64,000 bases of DNA from NCBI GenBank assembly GCA_030704225.1, contig CP131915.1, forward strand, positions 1,612,001 to 1,676,000. Direction: 5' to 3'. A program made the position numbers and the translations under genes. The notes under the pieces were generated by a model. The model was not told the DNA's origin, ran no database searches, and saw nothing but the letters and a program-made list of their open reading frames with translations. Positions 8,301-16,489 of the stretch are shown one piece after another. Each line of letters begins with the position of its first letter. Within the stretch, counting starts at the first letter, position 1. This DNA is from Kosakonia sp. H02. Its GTDB lineage: Bacteria; Pseudomonadota; Gammaproteobacteria; Enterobacterales; Enterobacteriaceae.

Positions 8301-10331
8301 GGCGTTATAATTTCTTGACGACACTTCATACCATTTTTGCGTCTCATCCTTATCAAAGCGCTGCCGGCTGATTTCCCGGCCAGATCCGTCCAGATATATT
8401 TTCACTTTATTGCCGACCGCATCGGTTGCGGTGGTAACAGGGCCGGTGTTTTCAATGGAGTAAGACCAGGTACTGGTGTTTTCATATTGCGTGCCCGGCG
8501 CAACGGTACGGGTCAAAGGTCGACCCAGTCGATCATGGGTATACGAGACAGTGACGCCCTGTACGTCCGTTTCCGCCAGAGTATGCCCCAGCCAGGCGTG
8601 GCGCAGAATTGAGCGGCTGGCTGTCAGACCATCGTGCCCGGTCAGGCTTTCTGTCTGGAGAAGACCCTCATGAGTGGCTTTATAGGTGAAGTCCTGCCGG
8701 CTGGTATAAGATTCATCAACCGTTACGTCCGGTGTAATAACGGAGGTACGGGTCTTCTCGCGGCCGAACGCCACGGTGTCCACCGGATCAGTGAAGTATT
8801 CCTTGCGCGTGACGATGCGCGTGCTGCCGATAGCTTCCGTTACCGTGTCAGCTACCACGGCGTAGCCGTCGCTGCCGCTCAGCTTCTTCCAGGTGTTAAC
8901 CGAAACGGTAGCAGGCTCATCCCCATAAATCTGGCGAGGAGTGACCGTTTTGCTTTTTAGCCAGCGGGTGAAGCCGTACGGATCTGCCGGACAGGCGTCA
9001 CCTTCGCCCTCAGCCGGATAGTAGACATATTCCGTGACGGTGCCGTCCGGGCTCTCCTGGCGCAGCGGGTTTCCCGCCTCGTCAAACTCAGTCCGGGTTA
9101 CACGTGTGCGGGGTTCCGTACTGCTGCCGTCATTCCAGGTTTCAGTCTGGATGCGGGGGAGGGCATACTGCGCTGGCTGCTCCTCAAACGACGCGCCGGG
9201 TTTGGCGTGATAGTCCGTCGCCTGCGTGTAGGTTTTACCGCTCCGCAGCGTGGTTTCGGACACCTGCAAATGGTAGCTGTTATAGCGACGAGTCACCGTG
9301 CTAAGCACTGTACTGCCGTCGGTATCCATCACCTTAGCCGTGGAACCATACTGGTAATCAGCAAGTAAAATATTCAGCATCTGGTCAGTATTCGGCTGCC
9401 ATTGGTTCAGGCCCGCATCTTTACCGAGGTAATTTTTCTGCGTCCAGTCCCATAGCGTGACACTCGGGGGCTGCCCACCACCGGGAGTGACAGTGTGCCG
9501 GTACACGCAGGGCAGGTCGGGCAGGCCTGCAATTTCTGGAAACTTCATACCGGTATCGGTGTAGTAATCCACCGTTTCCTTCTGGCCTGTAGGGAAGGTC
9601 AGGCCGGTAATGGCGCGGTAATTTTTTTGCGGCCCCACGTCGCCATAGTCAAACGTCCAGACCAGCGCTGGCTCGTCAGCATTACTGGTCACGCTGATCA
9701 GATGGTTGTTGGTGAATCTGAACACCATGTTGTACCTGGCATCAGCAACGTCCGGCAGCAGCGTAAATTTTGTCGTGGCCACGGAGTTATCCGGATAAGT
9801 CACGGAGCACAGTACCGTTCCATCATCATCTGTTACTTCGCTCAGACGAGCAGGGGTGTAAGAGGAATCCCACTTCAGCGTCAGGCCGCGCCCGTCGGGC
9901 GCAGTAATGCGCGAAGGGACGTATACCTCCTTGTGCAGGGACAGAAGCTCGGTGAGCCCGGACTTGTGAATGATCTGGCAGTGGCTGTCGTCCGTTTTTT
10001 TAAGGACAAAGTTTTTGAGTTTCTTCTGTTTAACGCTCAGGGTCCTGGTGTCGACACGGTACTCTTCCCCGGAGGAAAGCTGGAGTTTCCCGGTGCGTGT
10101 ATCGCAGGAAGAGAGGTTAAGACCGAAACCGATGCCAAACCCATGGTTAATGTCCGACAGGGGGTTATACATCAGCGAAAGTGAAAGCGCCGGGCCAGCC
10201 AGCGACCCGGAATGAAGGTTTGCCAGCGGCAGACTGACATTAAACAACCCGGTCCGGGGGTCTACCCCCCCGGAAACAGTGCTGATAAAGTTAGCCGCCT
10301 GTGAATAAAAATCTGTATTTTTAGTTTTCAT
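5367..10331 (-). CDS. large RHS/YD-repeat toxin with ADP-ribosyltransferase-like tip
   Basis: 1654 residues. The N-terminus (SGGVDPRTGLFNVSLPLANL at 20-39) has no PAAR domain, signal peptide or membrane segment, unlike type VI-linked RHS effectors. Residues about 140-1300 contain many YD-type repeats (Y.YD..GR/NRL), which in the family build a hollow shell around the toxin. The RHS core ends with NHTDPSGH (DPSG 1360-1363), the usual self-cleavage region. A 90-residue Ala/Gly linker shared with the mini-RHS follows. The tip (about 1528-1654) has GYHGTTKKAANKII (H1535) and AKYY, resembling the H-G-T and Tyr motifs of diphtheria-toxin/PARP-type ADP-ribosyltransferases; target unknown. The 404-residue gene lies 17 bases upstream, in the same operon. 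The ribosome-binding site is weak. Confidence 0.85.
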   Translation of the reverse strand: MKTKNTDFYSQAANFISTVSGGVDPRTGLFNVSLPLANLHSGSLAGPALSLSLMYNPLSDINHGFGIGFGLNLSSCDTRTGKLQLSSGEEYRVDTRTLSVKQKKLKNFVLKKTDDSHCQIIHKSGLTELLSLHKEVYVPSRITAPDGRGLTLKWDSSYTPARLSEVTDDDGTVLCSVTYPDNSVATTKFTLLPDVADARYNMVFRFTNNHLISVTSNADEPALVWTFDYGDVGPQKNYRAITGLTFPTGQKETVDYYTDTGMKFPEIAGLPDLPCVYRHTVTPGGGQPPSVTLWDWTQKNYLGKDAGLNQWQPNTDQMLNILLADYQYGSTAKVMDTDGSTVLSTVTRRYNSYHLQVSETTLRSGKTYTQATDYHAKPGASFEEQPAQYALPRIQTETWNDGSSTEPRTRVTRTEFDEAGNPLRQESPDGTVTEYVYYPAEGEGDACPADPYGFTRWLKSKTVTPRQIYGDEPATVSVNTWKKLSGSDGYAVVADTVTEAIGSTRIVTRKEYFTDPVDTVAFGREKTRTSVITPDVTVDESYTSRQDFTYKATHEGLLQTESLTGHDGLTASRSILRHAWLGHTLAETDVQGVTVSYTHDRLGRPLTRTVAPGTQYENTSTWSYSIENTGPVTTATDAVGNKVKIYLDGSGREISRQRFDKDETQKWYEVSSRNYNALGEVVSGAGSDWLTVSSEQYRVDSAAKHDGWGFVRTQEFSDGTQSQQEIDPVALVRTLFMQGNVDDESLISGKVTTDYDTQSRLPVTESRVDTSGKTEGVRRYEWDGLGQMRTETDERGNKTTRTYDAYGRVLTQTLPDGSTVRRTYAPHLTGDQVASISVTGPDANGQLQTWLLGTQTFDSLGRVKERVIGGRTTTYAYDGVSPVPSTVTQPSGKTLQYTYIPELGNLVSSLTADGVTQIFIYDTSTGDLQSAQEGDTENTNVWYPSGNLKEETFTLEGTSRKALWTRTLAGEAVSYTDITGKRTEYERDEHGRVKVITDEALTVILDYDALGRLHVQTVTDCATQATLTTTLGYDDFGREITRTVTDSSGTTLIVTQSWLQNGLLESRTTEQNDKEIRTEQYDYDSRNRLKVYTVTGSSLPLDAYGHEMTAQTYRYDALNNLTTVTTTLADGSEDTAVYHYENAADPTQLSTVTHTHSSYPQIIELDYDDDGRLISDEAGRTLEYDATGRLCGVSGEGLPGGSYGYDALNRLVIQRVSEGDSHHLYYRGAELVGEVLAQQGRETRLLKTGHTCLGVSDGSTLTLTAADHHDSLMWSCSGEQKTGKLHVWSPYGSGEPDDQLPGFNGERADPVSGSYHLGNGYRAYNPVLMRFNCPDSLSPFGAGGINPYAYCAGDPVNHTDPSGHISWQGIVGIVTGAIGLALSVFTAGASIAAAGGVMAAMGAASTTSLVVGGLGVVADVTAIASGAAEDANPQAASVLGWVSMATGLAGLAAGFKGGVKGIKAAKNVWRQRNTLSAENSSINEMTATAPLRSRSNNGSVQIASNSRILNSESASHVFSENAGATASEEKLIGYHGTTKKAANKIIAKQSFGGYITNEFESAKYYANIRDGKGVVLGIFTTEKETGSFVFWRPKVNNKGILESYMMNTPYAKEKLIIRRVEPTERRSSFSIVWDNLVTSESLLSMLDPEVLKGA
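5970..6668 (-). repeat. RHS core/linker repeat, copy 2
   Basis: Second copy of the sequence at 3505-4188, inside the large RHS gene. Identity is high throughout, with scattered third-base changes, and ends at about codon 1454, where the ADP-ribosyltransferase-like tip region begins. Confidence 0.85.
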
Positions 10332-10348
10332 CAGGAGTTCATCCGTTA

Positions 10349-11563
10349 TCAGTTAGGTAAAAGGGAAATGCCGCCATCGGTGTCGTTGCTGAACTCAATA
10401 GACAGCTCGTTCTCGTTACCGTAGTTATCAATAAAATAAATGACGGCTGGTTTGGCTATTTCACCACCGGATGGACGGCAGTGTTTACCCCAGTACAGCT
10501 CGGAGGAGTTGGGAATATGAAGCTGGTAGCAGTAGACAAGGAACTGTGTGTCGCTCGCTGAAGCCTTGCTATAAGGGTTAGTTGGGTTCTTGCCAGAAAA
10601 ACGCGGCCAGTAAACCCAGGTAGAACCATCATATTCCCCGTCGGGTTCCCCGCTGAAATAAAATGCTGGCCAGCCTTCTTGCCCCATGCCTTCATAATTA
10701 GAGTTCAGATAATACTCATACCCCATATCAAGTCCGTTGGCGGGCTCTACATACCAGGTGTTGAGGTAGCCACCTTGCGCATCATTGGTCAACTTCATGG
10801 CTGCGGCGCCTTCCTTCTGCGTGAGCCAATTGAGCACTTGATAATAAGAAGGGATCCCCTGGCTGCGCATTTCTTTATAAGCAAGTTCGTAACCATTATT
10901 CAAAGAGATACTGATCTTTTTATGTCGAACAACACAATTGTTCGTTGTCCAGTGGCCATGCGGGTCGTATTTAATCTGGCTGCGGCGCTCAAAATATTCG
11001 CTGTTAATTTCCCATTCTCCGGCTGTCATTTTGAGCGCGTTCTGCGTGTCATATTTAAACGGCGTGACGGCCGTTACTGGTACCGACATTTTCTCTGCGC
11101 CGTTTGCCAGGTCTGACGTAGTAAAGTGACGGCCGTCATCCAGATCCAGGCGAACGGCAATACGATTTGTATTGATATCATCGGTATATACAAAGAATTG
11201 AATAGAAACCGATCCTGTATCACGTGGGTTCTGAGAAGGCTGCGTTTCATCGGCACTAATGACGTTGTTAGGAATTTCCCGGCAGTATTCATTTTTAGTC
11301 TTCGAGAAACACCAGCCCTTATTTCCATCACGCGTAAGTTTTTCGTCGGACGCCGCATGACAGAGGCTCAGACAGCGTAGCCATTCTTCTGTAGGAATAT
11401 TGAGAATGACTTCATCGCCACCATCAACGGCTTTAACGGCCTTAGCAATAATTTCAATCGCAAGCTGGTTTCTGCCGTTTGCGTAAATATGCGGAGCCGC
11501 TGATCCGGAAGCAGCCTGAATAGTAAGTTCGACGGATGTTAAGTCTTTAAAAGAATCAGTCAT
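10349..11563 (-). CDS. 404-residue protein of unknown function, operon partner of the large RHS toxin
   Basis: ATG 11563 is chosen over an in-frame ATG at 11578 because GGAG lies nine bases before it on the minus strand. The protein is soluble, polar and rich in Asn, Tyr and Trp. It lacks a signal peptide or membrane segment, with aromatic clusters such as WYVEPANGLDMGYEYYLN and STWVYWPRFSG suggesting a beta-rich fold that binds something. I do not recognise a named family. It is transcribed directly before the RHS gene with a 17-base gap, so a chaperone, delivery partner or co-toxin role is plausible; this is inference from position only. Confidence 0.75.
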   Translation of the reverse strand: MTDSFKDLTSVELTIQAASGSAAPHIYANGRNQLAIEIIAKAVKAVDGGDEVILNIPTEEWLRCLSLCHAASDEKLTRDGNKGWCFSKTKNEYCREIPNNVISADETQPSQNPRDTGSVSIQFFVYTDDINTNRIAVRLDLDDGRHFTTSDLANGAEKMSVPVTAVTPFKYDTQNALKMTAGEWEINSEYFERRSQIKYDPHGHWTTNNCVVRHKKISISLNNGYELAYKEMRSQGIPSYYQVLNWLTQKEGAAAMKLTNDAQGGYLNTWYVEPANGLDMGYEYYLNSNYEGMGQEGWPAFYFSGEPDGEYDGSTWVYWPRFSGKNPTNPYSKASASDTQFLVYCYQLHIPNSSELYWGKHCRPSGGEIAKPAVIYFIDNYGNENELSIEFSNDTDGGISLLPN

Positions 11564-12160
11564 TATATAAATCTCCAATAATGGTCAGTAGTGAGTGGAA
11601 ATAAAGGGAAGTCATTTCCCGGGCTTATAGTGTCGATATTTATGTTGTGAGGCAATAAGATTATTAATTAACTTTTGTTTTTTAAGGTGTATATTTTGTT
11701 GAAAGCTTCATGTTTCGCGAGATTTCTTCCTGTAAAGAGACTATTTAACGAGGTAACCACATCAATACATTAAGAATTAGAATCTACTCATGGTGGCTTA
11801 ATATAATCATTTCAAATGGCAATGTGCAGTGGAAATTAGAGGGGGGTTCTACAGAACAGATTTCTCAATTAGATAAATTCTATTCCATAGAAATTAATTT
11901 TTATCCCTTCGCATAAAGAATATATTCAGGTACGTCAAATGCCTTCAATACGGTTAATTTATAAGCAATATATGCTTGTAAAGGTGCTTTAAGTTAATAA
12001 TCCTGGAGTGAGTAAAATCGCAAACAAATATCATTACCATTTAACTTAAGCTAAACGTTAATTTCTGTTTAAGTGTGAACAAAATCTATAATTTATTTAT
12101 GTAACAATACCGGAAGTAAACGATATAACTCTCTTTTACGTAATAAAAGTGAGGTGTATT
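11564..12160. other. divergent regulatory region between RHS operon and LysR-type gene
   Basis: Nearly 600 bases of AT-rich non-coding sequence between the RHS operon (-) and the LysR-type regulator gene (+). It contains CTTAAGCTAAACG...TTTAAG near 12045-12075, an imperfect inverted arrangement that could include a LysR-type T-N11-A site, but nothing decisive. The length and divergent layout fit a region where the regulator acts on both sides. Confidence 0.45.
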
Positions 12161-12949
12161 ATGTTTGTAACGAAAGCGCTGAAAGTGTTTATCACTCTGT
12201 ATCAAGAAAAAAACCTGAAGTCGGCAGCTGACAGGCTATGCCTAACGGTACCACCGGTCGCAAGAATGCTGAAACTTACGGAAGAGTGGCTTGGTGAGCA
12301 GTTGTTTATCAGCGAGCGTAATCGCCTTATTCCCACTCAAGTAGCAGATTGTGTTTATCAGCAACTTTACACGCATTACTGCGCTCTGGAGCAGTTTAAT
12401 GGTAAACATAAAGCTTCGTTCCGGATCTCTTCTCCTCATGCGGGCAGATCAATTATGGCTAATTTGCTCGCGCTCTGTCCGAAAAAACTCACTGAACGGA
12501 TCAGCGTTAGATATGCAGGCAGCATGCATCCAGCTGATGATATTTTTATAAGCCTGTACCCATGCGTACAGCTACCACGGTTTGAAATGCACCGGACAGA
12601 TATGGTGCTGGAGCTTCAATGTGTCGAATCCGTTTGGGAACATTGGCGGGACATTCCAGTCCTGAGCGAACAAAGCCTCGAACGACTACCACAGTTCAAG
12701 CGCGTCATGGAGGAGTTGTCCAAATGTGGACATAATGGAAGTACACGAAGAGTGGATAATTCAGTATGGCTTAATGATGCATTTGAACATGGCGAAGGGC
12801 TTTATTTCCGACGTCCGCAGAATGGAACCGGGGGCTACAGGGCTCTGCCCTTTGTTATTCATTTACCATTATATATTTATATCAATGGCGTAAAAAAAGA
12901 TGCTCAGCATGAAAGATTTATAACAAATTTAAAGAATGAAACACTTTAA
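12161..12949 (+). CDS. LysR-type transcriptional regulator, divergent to the RHS operon
   Basis: 262 residues from ATG 12161 (GAGG at 12151-12154). Residues about 1-60 form a LysR winged helix-turn-helix (FITLYQEKNLKSAADRLCLTVPPVARMLKLTEEWLGEQLF, with the typical L..AA..L..S/T.P.VSR..K..E..LG..LF pattern). The C-terminal part is short and diverged from the usual effector domain of about 210 residues. In related loci (Serratia chiR, Yersinia tcaR) LysR proteins switch on lysis/toxin genes; here it lies next to the RHS operon in divergent orientation. Regulation of this island is inferred from position. Confidence 0.75.
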   Translation: MFVTKALKVFITLYQEKNLKSAADRLCLTVPPVARMLKLTEEWLGEQLFISERNRLIPTQVADCVYQQLYTHYCALEQFNGKHKASFRISSPHAGRSIMANLLALCPKKLTERISVRYAGSMHPADDIFISLYPCVQLPRFEMHRTDMVLELQCVESVWEHWRDIPVLSEQSLERLPQFKRVMEELSKCGHNGSTRRVDNSVWLNDAFEHGEGLYFRRPQNGTGGYRALPFVIHLPLYIYINGVKKDAQHERFITNLKNETL

Positions 12950-13215
12950 GAATATTAAACTATAACAAAAAGTAACCTGGCGGGCTCTACTCTCACTATA
13001 AGTAATCAAACTTACCACTTTGCAGGTAGCTATTGGTCATAGCTGCCTGCATAAACGGAAAAGACAGGACTGATTGTTGGTTATTTTTATTTTCTGGTTA
13101 AGTTCATAGAATAAATATGCATGTGTCAGGATAGACTTAATTTCACATCCAATACTGGCAGAAATGTCTTTCTGGCATATACTTATATTGCATCGTAAGT
13201 GTAGGGGAGGAAATA

Positions 13216-13590
13216 ATGTTAAGGAATATTAGTGGCCTTTTTTCTATTGTCTTAAATATATGTCTGTTAGGATATACAGCGCTGACAATTAATCGTTTTG
13301 GAATTCCTCATGAGTTAAAAGGATATATCATTATGATAGTGATGATTGTGGCGCCTGTGTTGAATATATTTTTTATCAATTATGCGAAAAAGCACAATGG
13401 TAAAGCACATAAAATCAGGAAGGGTGTTTTTTTCTCTGCCCTGCTTATTAACGGGCTTCTAACTGTTGTGGCGGTTTACTGGATATTTGCAGGTATATTA
13501 TCCCAGGTCCAGGGAAGACTATTAATATTAATGTTGATAGCTTGTATAATTCTGTCGGTTAACACTGTCCGTTTAGAGAGAAAAAATTAG
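13216..13590 (+). CDS. small four-helix membrane protein, unknown function
   Basis: 124 residues, with a good ribosome-binding site (GGGGAGG at 13204-13210). Four hydrophobic segments at about 7-27, 36-55, 72-92 and 98-115, with a basic loop KKHNGKAHKIRKG between the second and third. No family is recognised. It stands alone between the LysR gene and a convergent cupin gene, with low GC like the rest of the island. Confidence 0.65.
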   Translation: MLRNISGLFSIVLNICLLGYTALTINRFGIPHELKGYIIMIVMIVAPVLNIFFINYAKKHNGKAHKIRKGVFFSALLINGLLTVVAVYWIFAGILSQVQGRLLILMLIACIILSVNTVRLERKN

Positions 13591-13622
13591 CTCAGGCAAT
13601 GGTAATATAAATAAGAATAAAG

Positions 13623-13650
13623 AGAAAGGAGGCGTATAAGCCTCCTTTCT
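13623..13650. terminator. bidirectional terminator
   Basis: An 11-bp perfect stem AGAAAGGAGGC (13623-13633) with its complement (13640-13650) and a six-base loop. A T-rich run follows on the minus strand. It separates the convergent membrane-protein and cupin genes. Confidence 0.75.
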
Positions 13651-13658
13651 GGGTAGCG

Positions 13659-14102
13659 TTAATCTGCTGGTTTAGATAATGGAATTCCCCTTGCTCCTGC
13701 ATAAAATACGATTAAGGTTGTTCCTTCTTTGCCGGTATAGCCGCGATGTGCGCTATTAACCATTTCAGGCAATACTTGACCAGTGCTTAAACTCATTTTT
13801 TGTCCGGTATCCTTTTTTTCCACTGTGAGCCTGCCGCGTAATACATAAGCAACATTAGGTATCGGATGTTCATGCCACGAAAGGCTGGTATAGGGAGGTA
13901 TAGTAATTTTCAGGGTTGTTAGCTGAGTTTCGCCCTCAGGGTATCGATTATAAGTTACACCGTCCCATGATTTTGCTGTTTCGCTTAGTTTTTCAATAAT
14001 AATCCCATCCTGATTATTATTAGCTTGAGCTTCGCTAAAAAAAGATATTACAGAAATAATGACGAGCTTTAAAGAAATAAGTAACCGGCTTGATTTACGC
14101 AT
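13659..14102 (-). CDS. exported cupin-domain protein
   Basis: From ATG 14102 the protein has 147 residues and starts with MRKSSRLLISLKLVIISVIS, a Sec signal peptide ending near SEAQA. Earlier in-frame starts (14114, 14186) would bury the signal. The mature part has a cupin signature: SLSWHEHPIPNVAYVLRGRL (His pair and Glu-like metal positions) and a second motif GQVLPEMVNSAHRGY. Small secreted cupins of this type bind a metal or small ligand; the substrate is not indicated. Confidence 0.7.
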   Translation of the reverse strand: MRKSSRLLISLKLVIISVISFFSEAQANNNQDGIIIEKLSETAKSWDGVTYNRYPEGETQLTTLKITIPPYTSLSWHEHPIPNVAYVLRGRLTVEKKDTGQKMSLSTGQVLPEMVNSAHRGYTGKEGTTLIVFYAGARGIPLSKPAD

Positions 14103-14280
14103 AATAAACACCATGTCAATGTAGATAATTAATGATTGGCTAAAGGGTTGTGTTAGATAATAACTTCTTATATAAAATCCCTGCAAAATTATTCAGTCCT
14201 GTGGAACTGTTTTGATTATAAAAGCAGGGGTTTTCACTTACTGGCGATGGATACCTCCTTTCATTGTCATCAAAAAATAA

Positions 14281-15138
14281 TTATTGTAATAAGTGAGTTC
14301 TAAACCAATCAATTTGCAACTTGCTGACTCTGGCAAAGTATTCGCCAGCATACATATCATAATGTCTTGCATTTTCTTCAATATAAAAACTTTTCTTATC
14401 AGCCTTTACAGCATTAAACAAAGCTTGTCCTTGTTCAGGCGGGTTAACGATATCTTTGCCAGCAGCAATGACTAAAGTTGGACAAGTTACTTTTTCGGCG
14501 TTAATCGCCGGTTTATAAAGTAATGTGTTTCTAACAGTCAAAAAGGGTATTTTTATATTCAATTCAGGATGATTGATTTTATTTTCATCGAAGAAATGCC
14601 TGGAGTCAGGATCATTTAAGATCCGGTTCACACCTACGAAAATCTCTTTCCCTGTGTTTTTCTTTTTTTCGTGCATACTATTTAGACTAGTAATGAAATT
14701 GTCTTTTTCACTGTCAGTCATATTGCTTGTAACAATCTCTTCGCCATCAGCGAACGCAAGTTGACTGACAATACATTTAACAAAAGGATTATTTACAGCA
14801 GCGCCAAAAACATGGCAACCACCAAACGAAGTCCCCCAAAGAGCAATTCTATTTTCATCTATCTCAGGTTGTTTTCTCGCCCAATCCAGAACAGAAAGAA
14901 TATCTTTAATTTGTTTCTCAGGTTCAATTCGGCCTCGCTCTCCATCACTGTCACCAAAACCTAAATAATCAAAAGTTATAGTTGAAAAACCAGCTTTATT
15001 AAAGGCCTCGGCAAAGTCTGGCAACAGAATTTCCCGAATGCCACAAAAGCCATGGCAGAGAATAATCACCGCAAATTTACCTTTGCCCTCTGGTTTTTGA
15101 AAGGTTAGGGCAATACCGTCGGAAGTTTTATAATCCAT
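14281..15138 (-). CDS. alpha/beta-hydrolase (serine esterase/peptidase-like)
   Basis: 285 residues with the complete hydrolase triad: nucleophile S104 in GTSFGG, D229 in AAGKDIV and H259 in ENARHYDM. The oxyanion segment LCHGFCG lies at 27-33. No signal peptide, so cytoplasmic. The opening MDYKTSDGIALTFQKPEGKGK and the FDYLGFGDSDGERGR segment are like the dienelactone hydrolase/X-Pro peptidase-like branch. Substrate unknown. It reads divergently from the next small gene. Confidence 0.8.
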   Translation of the reverse strand: MDYKTSDGIALTFQKPEGKGKFAVIILCHGFCGIREILLPDFAEAFNKAGFSTITFDYLGFGDSDGERGRIEPEKQIKDILSVLDWARKQPEIDENRIALWGTSFGGCHVFGAAVNNPFVKCIVSQLAFADGEEIVTSNMTDSEKDNFITSLNSMHEKKKNTGKEIFVGVNRILNDPDSRHFFDENKINHPELNIKIPFLTVRNTLLYKPAINAEKVTCPTLVIAAGKDIVNPPEQGQALFNAVKADKKSFYIEENARHYDMYAGEYFARVSKLQIDWFRTHLLQ

Positions 15139-15519
15139 ATGTTACATACACCTTAAAGTTTTAGAAGTATAGAGAATAGAAACAAACACTTAGAGCAATG
15201 ACAAAATTGAACAATAACGCTTGCAAGTCAAAATAAGTAACTTACTCATAAACAAGCGTGTCATTAAAATACTAATCCATTAGTAATATGATATATAAAG
15301 TCTGTCGTTTATAAATGTATATTTTTTAATCACCAGGCATTGATCGTACTTAGAATAAACTCAAATAAAATAATAAGTTACAGGAAGAGATTATATTAAT
15401 TGATCAATATCAATGGCTTAGATTTGATATACATACTAGCTTTAAACAATAAACAACATCGGTAATGTTTGGTAATTAAAGACTTTGTCCGTGGATATAT
15501 GTCATCTAAAGGAGAACTC
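15139..15519. other. AT-rich intergenic region
   Basis: 381 bases between the hydrolase gene (-) and a small gene (+), very AT-rich (runs such as AAATAAAATAATAAG). It must contain both promoters, but no consensus element stands out. Confidence 0.45.
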
Positions 15520-15870
15520 ATGGAGTGGTTAGTCATTAACACTATTGTATGTCCTTTTTCTGGAACTGCTTTTTCAGCGGTACAGGCGGTAAGAAACTTA
15601 AAATTAATAATATGGTATTCTGCCGAAGAATTATTAGACCCCGGAGATGTATTTCATCCTTTTAGTAACTTACTTATTGTTAATAAGAAGCCGAGGAAAA
15701 TTGTAATCTATAGCGTGCAAGCATTTAATAATAATCGATGGTATCAATTGAAAAATAGCTTAGGTTGCCCAAAGAATAATGATAAAGGCAATGAGTTATG
15801 TAAAATTAAGTCCCTTTGTCGTTTCAGGCTATGCCCTTATGAAAAAGAAATGAATATAGTTTACCATTAA
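15520..15870 (+). CDS. 116-residue hypothetical protein
   Basis: ATG 15520 follows GGAG at 15511-15514. The protein starts MEWLVINTIVCPFSGTAFSA and ends in a basic, Cys-rich segment (NSLGCPKNNDKGNELCKIKSLCRFRLCPYEKE) with four cysteines that might bind a metal. No membrane segment, no recognised domain. Low GC suggests acquisition with the island. It could be a remnant of a longer regulator. Confidence 0.45.
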   Translation: MEWLVINTIVCPFSGTAFSAVQAVRNLKLIIWYSAEELLDPGDVFHPFSNLLIVNKKPRKIVIYSVQAFNNNRWYQLKNSLGCPKNNDKGNELCKIKSLCRFRLCPYEKEMNIVYH

Positions 15871-16416
15871 AAAATTAGCGCTATGAGCATACAAGTCCTC
15901 TGGAAAATTAGTTGTTTTTTCTGAGATTCACTTCATTTATAAGACGAGAATTATATAAAGCCGCCTTTCATTTGAAATCATTATAGATGTTGTGGTTTTG
16001 AAATTAAAAGAATTTTTAACTCTTTTAATGCATATGAATGGATTAAATAGTTAGAAAAATAAGGTGGGGTGGAATTTGATATTATGTCAATAGATATTAG
16101 ATGAATCTTAGATTTCTAATTATTTCTTTTTGTTTTAGCTGTTTACAAATAATCTCTGTTTCACGCGCCGTATCACCAATGCTACCTGAATATATATTTT
16201 ATCTTTAATCTATAGTTACAATTAAGACGGAGCTTAACCCTAATACACCATTTTTCGACTGGAGATGATAACCGATAAAACTATTTCCAGGATTATTTTT
16301 GCTAGCGTAACGAATTTATCTCCCGACTACCAGCGGTTATTATATTTCTGCAATGAATCCACGCCGGTAGCCAGCTTTTGTCATTGCGGTGGGGCTTATT
16401 CGAAGACCTCAAAACT
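15871..16416. other. island/core boundary region
   Basis: About 550 bases without a supported gene, AT-rich up to about 16.3 kb and then GC-richer. The composition change marks the right boundary of the accessory island against the conserved core. I see no tRNA or integrase gene here. Confidence 0.5.
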
Positions 16417-16440
16417 GACGCCACAGATGGCTGTGGCGTC
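16417..16440 (-). terminator. terminator of the flavin reductase-like gene
   Basis: A perfect 10-bp stem GACGCCACAG (16417-16426) and CTGTGGCGTC (16431-16440) with loop ATGG. On the minus strand it is followed by AGTTTTGAGG. It lies 50 bases beyond the stop of the gene ending at 16490. Confidence 0.75.
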
Positions 16441-16489
16441 GGGTCCGGTTAAGGATTCTGCCACCGCATTATGCGGCCTGGCGACCCGG

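Noticed and set aside
5947..10215. Many open frames on the plus strand opposite the large RHS gene
   Set aside because: They are antisense shadows of a GC-rich gene; they have no ribosome-binding sites and low-complexity translations.
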